Positions 25,187 to 33,739 of a stretch of DNA of 64,000 nucleotides are shown here, one piece after another. The translations under genes were made by a program, and so were the position numbers. Position 1 is the stretch's first letter; each line of letters opens with the position of its first letter. This stretch comes from Alistipes sp. (GTDB lineage Bacteria > Bacteroidota > Bacteroidia > Bacteroidales > Rikenellaceae), in assembly GCF_020026455.1 (NCBI RefSeq), contig NZ_JAHHQJ010000011.1, forward strand, positions 34,158-98,157. The letters run 5' to 3'. The notes below the pieces were generated by a model. It ran no database searches and had not been told where the DNA came from. It saw only the letters and a program-made list of their open reading frames with translations.

Positions 25187-26542
25187 TTATTCGTAGGCTA
25201 CTTCCAGCTTCCAACTCCAGACGGCATGTCCCGGAACCAGAACGTAAACATAGCCGCACTTATCCTTCTCGTTGTAGACATAGGTTCCGACCGGGCAATA
25301 AGCGTTCGCATCCGAGATGGCGGCGCTGATGATCGCCTCGTTGGGATCGAGCAGGAAGCCGCCCTGAGGATCTACGATCGAAACATAGGTGCAGGGCCAG
25401 CCGGTCGTGAAGACGGCGGCATAGGGCTTCTCGTCGAACGTGAACGAGCGGATCGAACCCTTGGTATAGTTGCCCCAGTTGTGCGGGCCGCCGGGAGCAT
25501 TGCCCGGAATCTGAATCATGTTTTGGGGAGTTCCCGAGCCTCCGAAGCCGCTCCAAGTCAGCACATTGCTGCCTCCCACCACAGAATCCCAGATGAACCA
25601 CGTGCCGGCAATCTCACCCGAGCAGGGCGACATCATCTGCGTCCAGCTGCCATCGTTGGACGGCAGGCCCGAGGACATCTTATGATAAACGTCGCGCGTA
25701 CCGTTGGTGAAACCCCAGCAGAACTGCGGGCCGTTAGCCATACGGCCTCCGATCGCTGAAACAAGTGCCTTGCCTTTCAGCAGATTACCGCCCACGGAAA
25801 TAAATGCCGCAATAGCGCTATCCGAGGGGCCGATGATGGTCTCGGCGGGCTGGTTCCAGCCCTTCTTCCAGCAGGCATAGGTTACGGGCGTCGCACCGCT
25901 GTCACCGCTGGCAGTCAGCGAAGCCACCAGATGGCCCACTTCGTCGTTGGCCAGTCCGGCGACCTTCAGAGACTCGTAACCGGTCATGTTCAACTCGCCG
26001 ACCGGAGCGAGGGTCTTGCCGTCGAACACCTTGGTGCCGATGACGATCTTGTCGCCGCTGGCACCGATCTGCTTATAGACGTTGTGCTCCGCAACAAGCA
26101 TTTCGGTTGCCGTCTTCCGGGTGGCAGGGCTGACCTTGGTGTAGGTCTTCTGCTCCTTCTTGACGGGTTTGGTCTTATAGACGCGTGTGGTCTTCTGGTC
26201 GGCACCCGTCACCGTGAACGAAACGGACTGGGTGTAGTCGAGGGGTGACGACGGATCGGGCGAGATGGTCGCACCCTCGGACAGCGTCACGGTCGCCGTG
26301 GCCGACTGCATGGCTTCGAGCTGGGAAGCCAGATACTGGAGGTCGATCGACTTGTCGTAGTCGTAGACGTCGCCGGAAAGAGTTTCGCCTTCTCCAAGGT
26401 TGAGGACGAAGGTTTCGATACGGCATTTCTCACCCCGCAGCACGTCCTGCCCCTTGGGGGCGGGATCGTCGTCCGAGCAGGCGGCAGCAGACAGGGTAAA
26501 AGCGGCCAAAGCGGTGTAAGTGAATAAATTGAAAGTTTTCAT
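25187..26542 (-). CDS. DUF5018-type surface lipoprotein
   Basis: A 451-residue lipoprotein with lipobox SAAAC (Cys22) followed by SDDDP, the acidic pattern linked to surface export in Bacteroidetes. The N-terminal part (about 40-130) looks like a DUF5018-type beta domain (IETFVLNLGEG, then VSFTVTGADQKTTRVYK). The rest is a Trp/Gly-rich beta-propeller-like region with repeated GG, FXWG and WSGFGG motifs. It takes the place of SusE/SusF-like binding proteins after susD, so glycan binding at the cell surface is inferred. Confidence 0.75.
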   Translation of the reverse strand: MKTFNLFTYTALAAFTLSAAACSDDDPAPKGQDVLRGEKCRIETFVLNLGEGETLSGDVYDYDKSIDLQYLASQLEAMQSATATVTLSEGATISPDPSSPLDYTQSVSFTVTGADQKTTRVYKTKPVKKEQKTYTKVSPATRKTATEMLVAEHNVYKQIGASGDKIVIGTKVFDGKTLAPVGELNMTGYESLKVAGLANDEVGHLVASLTASGDSGATPVTYACWKKGWNQPAETIIGPSDSAIAAFISVGGNLLKGKALVSAIGGRMANGPQFCWGFTNGTRDVYHKMSSGLPSNDGSWTQMMSPCSGEIAGTWFIWDSVVGGSNVLTWSGFGGSGTPQNMIQIPGNAPGGPHNWGNYTKGSIRSFTFDEKPYAAVFTTGWPCTYVSIVDPQGGFLLDPNEAIISAAISDANAYCPVGTYVYNEKDKCGYVYVLVPGHAVWSWKLEVAYE

Positions 26543-26586
26543 AAGGGTCGAGTTGATTTTTGAATTTTCATCGAGTTAGTTGGTTT

Positions 26587-26973
26587 TTATCTGCGCGTGT
26601 AGAAGGCCCACAACGTATAGGTGCGAGAACCTTTGTCGCCGGCCGTGACGCGAATCTCGAGCGGATCGGAAAGGTCTTTCAGCCCCGACAGCGAAGGATA
26701 GATAAACGTGTCGTATGCCACGTTGGCACGGACCATCAGACTGGTGACGTCGTATTTTTCACGCAGCTGCTTGGGTATGGGGAAGAAAATTTCGCCCGTT
26801 GTTTCGTCGATCACACCGGCAATTCCCATTCCACCGCCCGCAGGCAGGATTTCGATCGAGAGAATCGCACTGTCCGTGTGGAGAAATTCGTCTTCCGCTT
26901 CGGCACATGAGGTCAGGCTCAGCGATGCAAGAGCGGCCACGGCCAGTACTGCTAAATATTTTCGGAGTTTCAT
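26587..26973 (-). CDS. small lipoprotein, DUF5018-like domain
   Basis: A 128-residue lipoprotein with lipobox LTSC (Cys23) followed by an acidic AEAEDEF stretch. The mature part (ILSIEILPAGGG ... LEIRVTAGDKGSRTYTLWA) is a single immunoglobulin-like beta domain. It resembles the N-terminal domain of the neighbouring DUF5018 protein and the short lipoproteins found after susD in other PULs. It may be a surface glycan-binding or accessory subunit. The start at 26973 (MKLRKYLA) was chosen for its clear signal peptide. Confidence 0.75.
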   Translation of the reverse strand: MKLRKYLAVLAVAALASLSLTSCAEAEDEFLHTDSAILSIEILPAGGGMGIAGVIDETTGEIFFPIPKQLREKYDVTSLMVRANVAYDTFIYPSLSGLKDLSDPLEIRVTAGDKGSRTYTLWAFYTRR

Positions 26974-26998
26974 AATTCTTTCGGTTTTACGCATTTGA

Positions 26999-28645
26999 TT
27001 AGTTCCAGCCGGTGTTGTTGTCGCAGAGCTTGTTGTTCGAACGTTCGGACAGCGGAATGGCAAAATGGTAGTAGCGCTCGTAGAAAATACGCTTGTGGCC
27101 GCCGTCGGCGTCGACCTGCTCGTAAGTGAAGGATCCGTCGTTCTGCCTGGTGATCTTTACGCCGTGGACGTTTTTGTCGTGGATGACCTCCTCGGCCAGC
27201 CGCCAGCGACGCAGATCCCAATAGCGAAGCCCCTCGCCCGCCAGCTCGACCATGCGCTCGTGGCGGACGTATTTCAGAAACTCATCCTTGTCGGCCGTGA
27301 TACGCGCTCCGAGACCCACACGCGACCGGACGTCGTTGAGCGCCTTCAGGGCTTCGGTGCTGTGCTTGCTCCAGTCCTCCATGGCCAGCGCTTCGGCCTT
27401 GTTCAACAGAACTTCGGCATAGCGGATGAGGATCCAGTACTGTCCCGAATCGTTCGTGACCCAGCTCTTGTCGCCGTCGGTGAGGTATTTGCGCAGGTAG
27501 TAACCCGTTACAGTCGTTCCGGCCGCACCGGCATTTTCGTAGTCCTTGTAACCGTCCTTGCCGCCGACATAGCTCTCGATCTTGCGGCCCATCCACGAAG
27601 CCCCGTTGTAGAGAATCGTGGCGTAGAAACGAGGCTCCCGGTTCGAATAGGGATCGGCGCCATGTGTCGACCAGCTGAACGGGGTGCCGTCGGCCATTTC
27701 GTAGCTATCGACCAGTTCGCTCGTGGGGGCGAATCCCGAATAGACCTGCTTGCCCAATTCGGAGTCGCCCGAAGGACGCAGGTAGGCATCGAGGCTGTGT
27801 TTGATGATGTTGCTGTCAAAATCTACGGCAAAGCAGATTTCGGGATTGTCGATGCCCGAGGTGAAGACTTTGCCATAGCCCGACAGGTCGAGTTTGCCGC
27901 CGGCCTTTTCGGCGTCGCGGGCGGCTTGGGCGGCAACGTCCCAGCGCTCGGCATAGAGCGCCACGCGGCTCAGGAGAGCATAGGCGGACTTTTGCGTGGC
28001 CCGTCCCAGGTTGTCGGAGTCCCACTCGGTAGGCAGATCCGGAGCCAGTTCCTTGAGTTCGGTGATGATGAAATCCCAGCACTCGGCCTCCGTCGAGCGG
28101 GCCTTGTCGTTCTCCGCTGGGCCGTCGACCTCCGTGCGAAGGATCACACCTCCGTAGACGCGGCAGAGCAGGAAGTAGGCGTAGGCACGGCAGAACCGGG
28201 CCTCGGCGATACGGATCTTGAGCCAGTCGTCGCCGAACTTATGCCCATAGGAGGGAGCGTCCTTCAGAAACTCGTTCTCGCGGCGGATACGCCCGTAGTG
28301 CGCCCCCCAGCATTCGAAAGCGCCGGCCGAGTTGCTGTTGAAGGCGGCCTCCTGGAAGAGCGAGGAGTTGTAGTTGTGGTTGTACTTGTCCCACGCCGTA
28401 CTTTTCAGAATATCGGAATAGGCATCCGTCAGCTTGGGCGACGTGTAACTTCCGGTATAAAACTCCGTGTTGGAGCCGAAGATCGAATAGAGACCGATCA
28501 AATAGCTGTCGGCCGTTTCGGTCGTGGACCAGACCGTTTCCGGAGAAAAGCGGTCGGAGGGAGTCAGGTCCACAACATCAGAACAGGAGGTGCCGAGTAC
28601 GGCCGTCCCGAGCCACAGGGTCATTATCGAAATTATTTTTTTCAT
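26999..28645 (-). CDS. SusD/RagB-family outer-membrane lipoprotein
   Basis: A 548-residue SusD-like glycan-binding lid of the SusC/D import complex on the cell surface. Lipobox GTSC (Cys21) is followed by the family start VVDLTPSDRFSPETVW. The TPR-like helices (ARFCRAYAYFLLCRVYG and a KSAYALLSRVALYAERWDVAAQAA segment) and the C-terminal block (IRYAEVLLNKAEAL, then RHERMVELAGEGLRYWDLRRW) are diagnostic. It is 19 nt downstream of susC. Confidence 0.96.
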   Translation of the reverse strand: MKKIISIMTLWLGTAVLGTSCSDVVDLTPSDRFSPETVWSTTETADSYLIGLYSIFGSNTEFYTGSYTSPKLTDAYSDILKSTAWDKYNHNYNSSLFQEAAFNSNSAGAFECWGAHYGRIRRENEFLKDAPSYGHKFGDDWLKIRIAEARFCRAYAYFLLCRVYGGVILRTEVDGPAENDKARSTEAECWDFIITELKELAPDLPTEWDSDNLGRATQKSAYALLSRVALYAERWDVAAQAARDAEKAGGKLDLSGYGKVFTSGIDNPEICFAVDFDSNIIKHSLDAYLRPSGDSELGKQVYSGFAPTSELVDSYEMADGTPFSWSTHGADPYSNREPRFYATILYNGASWMGRKIESYVGGKDGYKDYENAGAAGTTVTGYYLRKYLTDGDKSWVTNDSGQYWILIRYAEVLLNKAEALAMEDWSKHSTEALKALNDVRSRVGLGARITADKDEFLKYVRHERMVELAGEGLRYWDLRRWRLAEEVIHDKNVHGVKITRQNDGSFTYEQVDADGGHKRIFYERYYHFAIPLSERSNNKLCDNNTGWN

Positions 28646-28664
28646 GGTGCTGTTGCTTTTGCGT

Positions 28665-31600
28665 TTAGAAGGTTAAGTTGACACCGATGCTGTACGTACG
28701 CTGCTGCGGGTAGTAGCCGTTGTTGACCGACGGCATCTCAGGGTCTACATACTTGAAAGCACTGATGGTAAGAAGGTTGGTGCCTGCCACATAGATATTG
28801 ACACGACCGATTCCCGTATTTTCCAGAACGTGGCTGGGAAGCGTGTAGCCGATCTGGAGGTTCTTCAGGCGCAGGTAGGCACCGTTCTTCACCCACCAGG
28901 ATGACGGCCATGCATTGTTGCCGTTGGCAACCGTACTCAAACGCGGATAGTCGGCATTGCGGTGATCTTCGCGCCAGGCATTCTCGACAAGGTAGTAGGG
29001 AGCATTGCCGTCGCCGTAGAAGGGACGGGTGTACATCGTATTGTCGTAGACACTCGAATCATAGGCAGCACTCAGCTGGTAGTTGCAAAGCGCCACGCCC
29101 TGCCACAGAGCCGTCAGGTAGAGACCCTTGTAGGCAACCTCCATGTTGAGCGAGAAGTTCATCTCGGGGTTGTAGCTGTTGCCGATCTTCACGAAGTCGT
29201 GCGCCTCGTCGATTTTGCCGTCGCCGTTGATATCGGCATACATCAGGTCGCCCAAGCGTTTTTCGCCCGAAGGAGCCGTGGGCGAATTGGCGATCTGCTC
29301 TTCGGTCTGGAAAAGTCCGATGGCCTTGAATCCGTAAAGAATACCCATCGGGTTGCCCAATACGGCGCGGTAGGAGGGGTGATTGTCCGAAATCTGCTTG
29401 GCCAGGACCTTGTTGCGGGCCCACGAGAGGCTTCCGGTCAGCGAGTAACGCCAGCCGCTCGCAAAGGAGTTGTTGTGTTTGAGCACCAGCTCGAATCCGC
29501 GGTTGTCCACCTTGCCGGAGTTCTTGTAGGAGGGGACATTGCCGCCCAGCGAAGGGGCATACGAGCCACTAACGGGCTCCAGAATGTCGTCCGTCACCTT
29601 GTAGAACCAGTCGAATTCGACTCCCAGTTTCCCGCCCCAGGCGTTCAGGTCGAAACCGACGTTGAAACTGCGCGTCCGCGACCAGGTGAGGTCCTTATAC
29701 ACGTAGTTGCTCGTAAAATAGGCGATCTGACCCTTGCCGCCGAGGATATAACTGTACGACGGAGCCGTCGAGGTATAGGACTGCAGGTAGAGATAGGGCG
29801 AAGTATCGTCCATACCCAGTTCGCCGTAGGAGGCGCGCAGTTTGAAATAGTCGATCTTGGGAAGCGCCTGTTTGAAGAATTTTTCCTCCGACATCACCCA
29901 GCCCAGAGCCACCGAGGGGAAGAAGCCCCAGCGGTTGTCGGGATGGAATTTGTAGGAAGCATCAGCCCGGAAGGAAAATTCGGCAAGATACTTTTTGTCG
30001 AAAGCATAGTTGAACCGCCCGGCGACGCTGGCGATGCCCGTTTCATTGAACGAACCGGTCACAGGGGTGGGGATGCCGTCCCACGTGGTGCCGATGGACA
30101 GATCCACCGGATAGCGGGCGTAGTAGCCCTTCTTGTAACCGGTCATCGTCTCGGAATAGGCCTTGCGCTGCTCGTAGAAGAGCAGCCCCCCGACGGTATG
30201 CCGTCCGAATTCGCGGTTGTAGGTCAGGGTCGGCCGCACGGTGAAGCTGTCGCCATCGGAGGCCGAACGGTTGAAATCGTTGAGCGTATTGATGCCCGAG
30301 GCATTCGCTTCGGCGGAGTCCATGGTCGTCGTCGAGAAGGCCATCAGCCGATAGGAACTCATGAAGTTGCGGTTGGTCGTGTTCGAATAGTCGTAGGCTA
30401 CATGAACGGCGGCCTTCAGTCCCTGAAGAGCCGGGATACTGCCGAAATCGTACTCCAGTTTGGCGTTGCTCTCAAACTGCCAGCGCCGCACGTCCTGATA
30501 GCCGCTCTGGTTGACGGCTGCGACGGGCTGGTGGGTGTAGGTACCGCCCTGATAGCCTTGAGGCAGACCGTTGTAGGTCGGAGCGAGCAGCGGCAGCGCA
30601 TAAATGGCCTGCGAAATGGGGCTGAAATCATTTTGCTTGGCCAGCGAATAGCCCGGAGCGTGCGTGTCGGTGCGGAAGCCGCTGAGATTGACGTTCAGGC
30701 TGAGGTTTTTGGCGATCCTGGCATCGATATTGGCGCGGACGTTATAACGTTTGTGCGACGTATTGGGCAGGATACCGTCCTGATTCATCAGGCCGATGCT
30801 CGTGTAATATTTGATGTTGTCCGTACCGCCCCTGGCCGAAATATTGTGCTGGTGGGTGAAGCCGTAGTTCTTGAACAGCAGGTCCAGCCAGTCGGTATCG
30901 CCGTAGATGCCCTTTTCTTTCATCAAAGCGATTCTCTCGTCGGTCCACAGCGGATCGAGGTTGTCCATTTCGCGGGCTTTGTTGTGCCAGCCGATATAAT
31001 CCCGGGCGTTCAGCATCTCGGGCATGGCGACATTGGTCGAGAAGGTCACCGAACCGTCGTAGGAGATCTGGGCCGCACCCTTCGAACCGCTCTTGGTCGT
31101 GATCAGGATGACGCCGTTGGCTCCGCGGACACCGTAGATGGCCGAGGTGGCGGCGTCCTTGAGGATCGAGATCGACTCGATGTCGTTGGGGTTGACCGTG
31201 TTGATCATGCGCTCCACGCCGTCCACGATACACAGCGGCGTGCTGCTGTTGAACGACGAAACGCCACGGACGAGAATCGCCGTGCCGTCGCTACCGGGCT
31301 GTCCCGAACGCTGGATGCTCGTCACACCCGGCAGTTTGCCGGTCATCATGTTCGAGACGTTGCTCATCGGGGCCTTCAGCAGTTCCTTGTTGGAGACCGA
31401 CGATACAGAACCCACGAGGAACTGGCGTTTCTGTGTGCCGTAGCCCACGACGAGCACTTCGTCGACCAGCGTCGCATCTTCATCCAGGACGACGTTGAGC
31501 GTCTTGCGGCCGTGGACCGACAGTTCTTCGGTCTTGTAGCCGAGAAAGCTGAAGATCAGGACGTCATCGGGCGACGAGGCATTGATGACATATTGTCCCC

Positions 31601-31814
31601 GTTCGTCGGTCGTGGTGCCGCGGGCGTTGTTGCCCTTGACAATGACGGCCGCTCCGGAAATTCCGCCTCCCGCAGCATCGGTGACCCGGCCCGAAACCTG
31701 AAAGCTTTGGGCCCTAACTACTTCCGAGCCTGTGATCAGCATGGCGACCACAGCCGATACGCAGCACAACAGGCGGCGTATACCTGGAGTTTTCATCTTG
31801 TAAAAGTTTCTCAT
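28665..31814 (-). CDS. SusC/RagA-family TonB-dependent outer-membrane transporter
   Basis: A 1049-residue TonB-dependent receptor importing oligosaccharides with SusD. A signal peptide ends near VVRAQ. A carboxypeptidase-like beta domain follows (VSGRVTDAAGGGISGAAV ... FSFLGYKTEELSV), then VDEVLVVGYGTQKR and the plug domain (ILVRGVSSFNSSTPLCIVDG, SISILKDAATSAIYGVRGANG). A 22-strand-type barrel ends in QRTYSIGVNLTF. ATG at 31814 or at 31796 (MKTPGIRR) are both possible starts; the second gives a more typical signal. It heads the PUL operon. Confidence 0.96.
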   Translation of the reverse strand: MRNFYKMKTPGIRRLLCCVSAVVAMLITGSEVVRAQSFQVSGRVTDAAGGGISGAAVIVKGNNARGTTTDERGQYVINASSPDDVLIFSFLGYKTEELSVHGRKTLNVVLDEDATLVDEVLVVGYGTQKRQFLVGSVSSVSNKELLKAPMSNVSNMMTGKLPGVTSIQRSGQPGSDGTAILVRGVSSFNSSTPLCIVDGVERMINTVNPNDIESISILKDAATSAIYGVRGANGVILITTKSGSKGAAQISYDGSVTFSTNVAMPEMLNARDYIGWHNKAREMDNLDPLWTDERIALMKEKGIYGDTDWLDLLFKNYGFTHQHNISARGGTDNIKYYTSIGLMNQDGILPNTSHKRYNVRANIDARIAKNLSLNVNLSGFRTDTHAPGYSLAKQNDFSPISQAIYALPLLAPTYNGLPQGYQGGTYTHQPVAAVNQSGYQDVRRWQFESNAKLEYDFGSIPALQGLKAAVHVAYDYSNTTNRNFMSSYRLMAFSTTTMDSAEANASGINTLNDFNRSASDGDSFTVRPTLTYNREFGRHTVGGLLFYEQRKAYSETMTGYKKGYYARYPVDLSIGTTWDGIPTPVTGSFNETGIASVAGRFNYAFDKKYLAEFSFRADASYKFHPDNRWGFFPSVALGWVMSEEKFFKQALPKIDYFKLRASYGELGMDDTSPYLYLQSYTSTAPSYSYILGGKGQIAYFTSNYVYKDLTWSRTRSFNVGFDLNAWGGKLGVEFDWFYKVTDDILEPVSGSYAPSLGGNVPSYKNSGKVDNRGFELVLKHNNSFASGWRYSLTGSLSWARNKVLAKQISDNHPSYRAVLGNPMGILYGFKAIGLFQTEEQIANSPTAPSGEKRLGDLMYADINGDGKIDEAHDFVKIGNSYNPEMNFSLNMEVAYKGLYLTALWQGVALCNYQLSAAYDSSVYDNTMYTRPFYGDGNAPYYLVENAWREDHRNADYPRLSTVANGNNAWPSSWWVKNGAYLRLKNLQIGYTLPSHVLENTGIGRVNIYVAGTNLLTISAFKYVDPEMPSVNNGYYPQQRTYSIGVNLTF

Positions 31815-31848
31815 AAGAATAAGGTGGCAATAGATTTAGAGATTGGGG

Positions 31849-31870
31849 AAAAGGGAGCCGCGCTCCTTTT
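31849..31870 (-). promoter_or_regulatory. terminator-like leader hairpin upstream of susC
   Basis: AAAAGGGAGC and GCTCCTTTT (one bulge) flank a 3-nt CGC loop. On the minus strand the stem is followed by TTTTCCCC. It lies 35 nt before the susC ATG, at a position where attenuation or an antisense/leader RNA would act. Confidence 0.5.
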
Positions 31871-32188
31871 CGGGATTGGTGTTTTCAGTACATCTGTCGT
31901 CTTCTGTGAGGTTGTCTTTAAGGTTACACGATTGCATCGTTCGAAGATCATCCGACACCGTCCGAGTCTGCCGGGCATGCGGAAACTCCCGGCGAATCGG
32001 CCACTGCCGGAAGCCCGGCCATCGCGTCCGGAGCGAGAGAAACAACTGCCGAAGTCCTTGTACTGCTCCTCTTCGCCCCAGGTCTGAGGGAGGATGTCAC
32101 GGCCGATTCCGTTCACAAAAGGTCTTTTTAGCAATACAACCATTCGGTTTTCTGACGATGGGTTAAAGTAAAGCACTTAATCAATGCA

Positions 32189-32216
32189 CAAATATAATGA
32201 TAAAAATTGTTACAAA
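32189..32216 (-). promoter_or_regulatory. candidate susC promoter
   Basis: On the minus strand TATATTTG (32196-32189) has an upstream TTTG (32216-32213) at only 16 nt, shorter than usual. If used, the susC leader would be about 370 nt long. Confidence 0.4.
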
Positions 32217-32234
32217 AATCATTCATTGTAATAA
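32207..32234. promoter_or_regulatory. candidate operator, inverted TTGTTACAA / TTGTAATAA
   Basis: TTGTTACAA (32207-32215) and TTGTAATAA (32226-32234) form an inverted repeat with 8 of 9 positions matching, 10 nt apart. It overlaps the -33 area of the candidate susC promoter. A site for the adjacent ROK repressor is an inference. Confidence 0.4.
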
Positions 32235-32361
32235 ATTTTATTTAAAAACACATCCCCTCCCCAAAATTCTCATCTTTCGAATCCTTCGGATGACAATCGG
32301 GGCACAAGATGGTAAAATACGTTATTATGAACAGGCTTGAATTCATTTTTCTTGTTTTCTA

Positions 32362-32392
32362 TTGCTCGACTCATTATTTATTTTTAACTTTA
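32362..32392 (+). promoter_or_regulatory. candidate promoter of the ROK gene
   Basis: TTG (32362-32364), 20 nt, then TAACTTTA (32385-32392), about 60 nt before the ATG. It differs from TAnnTTTG only at the last base. Confidence 0.5.
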
Positions 32393-32453
32393 CCTCATTC
32401 GCTCCCTGTTTTTCAGGCATCGCGAATGAAAAAAGATTAAAAACAGGAAAACA

Positions 32454-33659
32454 ATGACGCATACTTTTCTTAAGCAGGCCACGGAAGGCAATAAGAATGC
32501 GATTCTCAAACAACAGGTCATCTGTCAGTATATCTCCGGAGGCGATTTGAGCATTACGGATTTGAGCAAGGCCATGAATCTGAGTGTGCCGACCGTGACC
32601 AAACTCATCGGCGAGTTGATCGACGAGGGATTTGTGCATAATTTCGGCGAGCAGGGTACGGCCGGGGGCCGACGACCGAATATTTACGGTCTGAATCCCT
32701 ATGCCGGTTATTTCATCGGGGTGGACATCCGCAAGGACTCCGTGGTAATGGCCGTGGTCAACTTCAAGGGGCAGCTGATCGACGAGAGGACCGAAGAGTT
32801 CCAGATGGACAGCACGACCGAATCGCTCGACCAGCTCTGCGACGTGATTCTGGCATTCATCCGAACACACAAGATCGCGAACGACAAGGTGCTGGCCATC
32901 GGCGTGAACATATCGGGGCGTGTCAATTCGCAGACCGGGTACAGTTACAGCTACTTCTTCGTCGAGGAGCAACCCCTGACGATGCTGCTTGAAGAACGGC
33001 TCGGATCGACGGTCTACATCGAGAACGATACGCGCGCGGCAACCTACGGCGAATACATGTATGGCGCCGCCCACAACGAACAGACGATGCTCTACATCAA
33101 CGCCAGCTGGGGGCTGGGACTGGGGATGATCATCGACGGCAAGATTTTCTACGGCAAGTCGGGGTTCTCGGGCGAGTTCGGCCACTTCCCGCTGCTGGAC
33201 AACGAGATCATCTGCCGCTGCGGAAAGCGCGGGTGTCTCGAAACGGGAGCCTCGGGATCAGCAATGCACCGTGTGTTTCTCGAGAAACTCCGGCAGGGGC
33301 GCGTGTCGATGCTCTCGGAGAAATTCAACAAGGGAGAGGAGATCACGCTCAACGACATCCTCGACGCACTGATGAAGGAGGATGTACTGGCCATCGAAGT
33401 ACTTGATTCGGTGGGCCATACGCTGGGCAAGGCAATTGCGGGGCTGATCAACATGTTCAATCCCGAAATGATCGTCATCGGTGGCACGCTGTCGGTGGCC
33501 AAGGAGTATCTGATGCTGCCCGTGCGCAATGCCGTCAACAAGTATTCGCTGATGCTGGTCAACAAGGATACGCAGATCAAACTCTCGGCGCTGGGCGAGC
33601 GTGCCGGAGTGATGGGCGCATGTCTGCTGGCACGGAGCAAGTCGCTCGGGCTTTTCTGA
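32454..33659 (+). CDS. ROK-family transcriptional repressor
   Basis: A 401-residue NagC/Mlc-like protein. An N-terminal winged helix (about 18-65, TDLSKAMNLSVPTVTKLIGEL) is followed by GGRRP and a ROK sugar-binding domain. Zinc motif CRCGKRGCLE lies near 257, with END and a GEFGH block before it. The usual kinase phosphate motif is degenerate (GVDIRKDS), consistent with a regulator, not a glucokinase. It is divergent from susC and convergent with the GH89 gene, so it probably controls this PUL in response to a sugar such as GlcNAc or its phosphate. Confidence 0.93.
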   Translation: MTHTFLKQATEGNKNAILKQQVICQYISGGDLSITDLSKAMNLSVPTVTKLIGELIDEGFVHNFGEQGTAGGRRPNIYGLNPYAGYFIGVDIRKDSVVMAVVNFKGQLIDERTEEFQMDSTTESLDQLCDVILAFIRTHKIANDKVLAIGVNISGRVNSQTGYSYSYFFVEEQPLTMLLEERLGSTVYIENDTRAATYGEYMYGAAHNEQTMLYINASWGLGLGMIIDGKIFYGKSGFSGEFGHFPLLDNEIICRCGKRGCLETGASGSAMHRVFLEKLRQGRVSMLSEKFNKGEEITLNDILDALMKEDVLAIEVLDSVGHTLGKAIAGLINMFNPEMIVIGGTLSVAKEYLMLPVRNAVNKYSLMLVNKDTQIKLSALGERAGVMGACLLARSKSLGLF

Positions 33660-33676
33660 CCCACGGCACACACAAC

Positions 33677-33713
33677 AAAAGCCCGGACTTTGTCACCAAA
33701 AGTCCGGGCTTTT
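33677..33713. terminator. bidirectional terminator ROK / GH89
   Basis: A near-perfect stem AAAAGCCCGGACTT / AAGTCCGGGCTTTT with flanking A and T runs serves both converging genes. Confidence 0.92.
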
Positions 33714-33739
33714 CCGCATGCGCCGCTACGCGCTATCCC

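Larger units (their letters stand above)
31815..32453. other. divergent regulatory region susC / ROK gene
   Basis: A 639-nt gap with no convincing gene. The susC-proximal 360 nt is GC-rich leader with a terminator-like hairpin near the start codon. 32180-32450 is AT-rich and holds promoter-like elements in both directions and an inverted repeat at 32207-32234. Confidence 0.6.

Noticed and set aside
31811..32176. 121-codon minus-strand frame in the susC leader
   Set aside because: Low-quality composition (Arg/Ser/Gly), overlaps the susC start and lies in probable leader RNA. A leader peptide cannot be excluded but is not supported.
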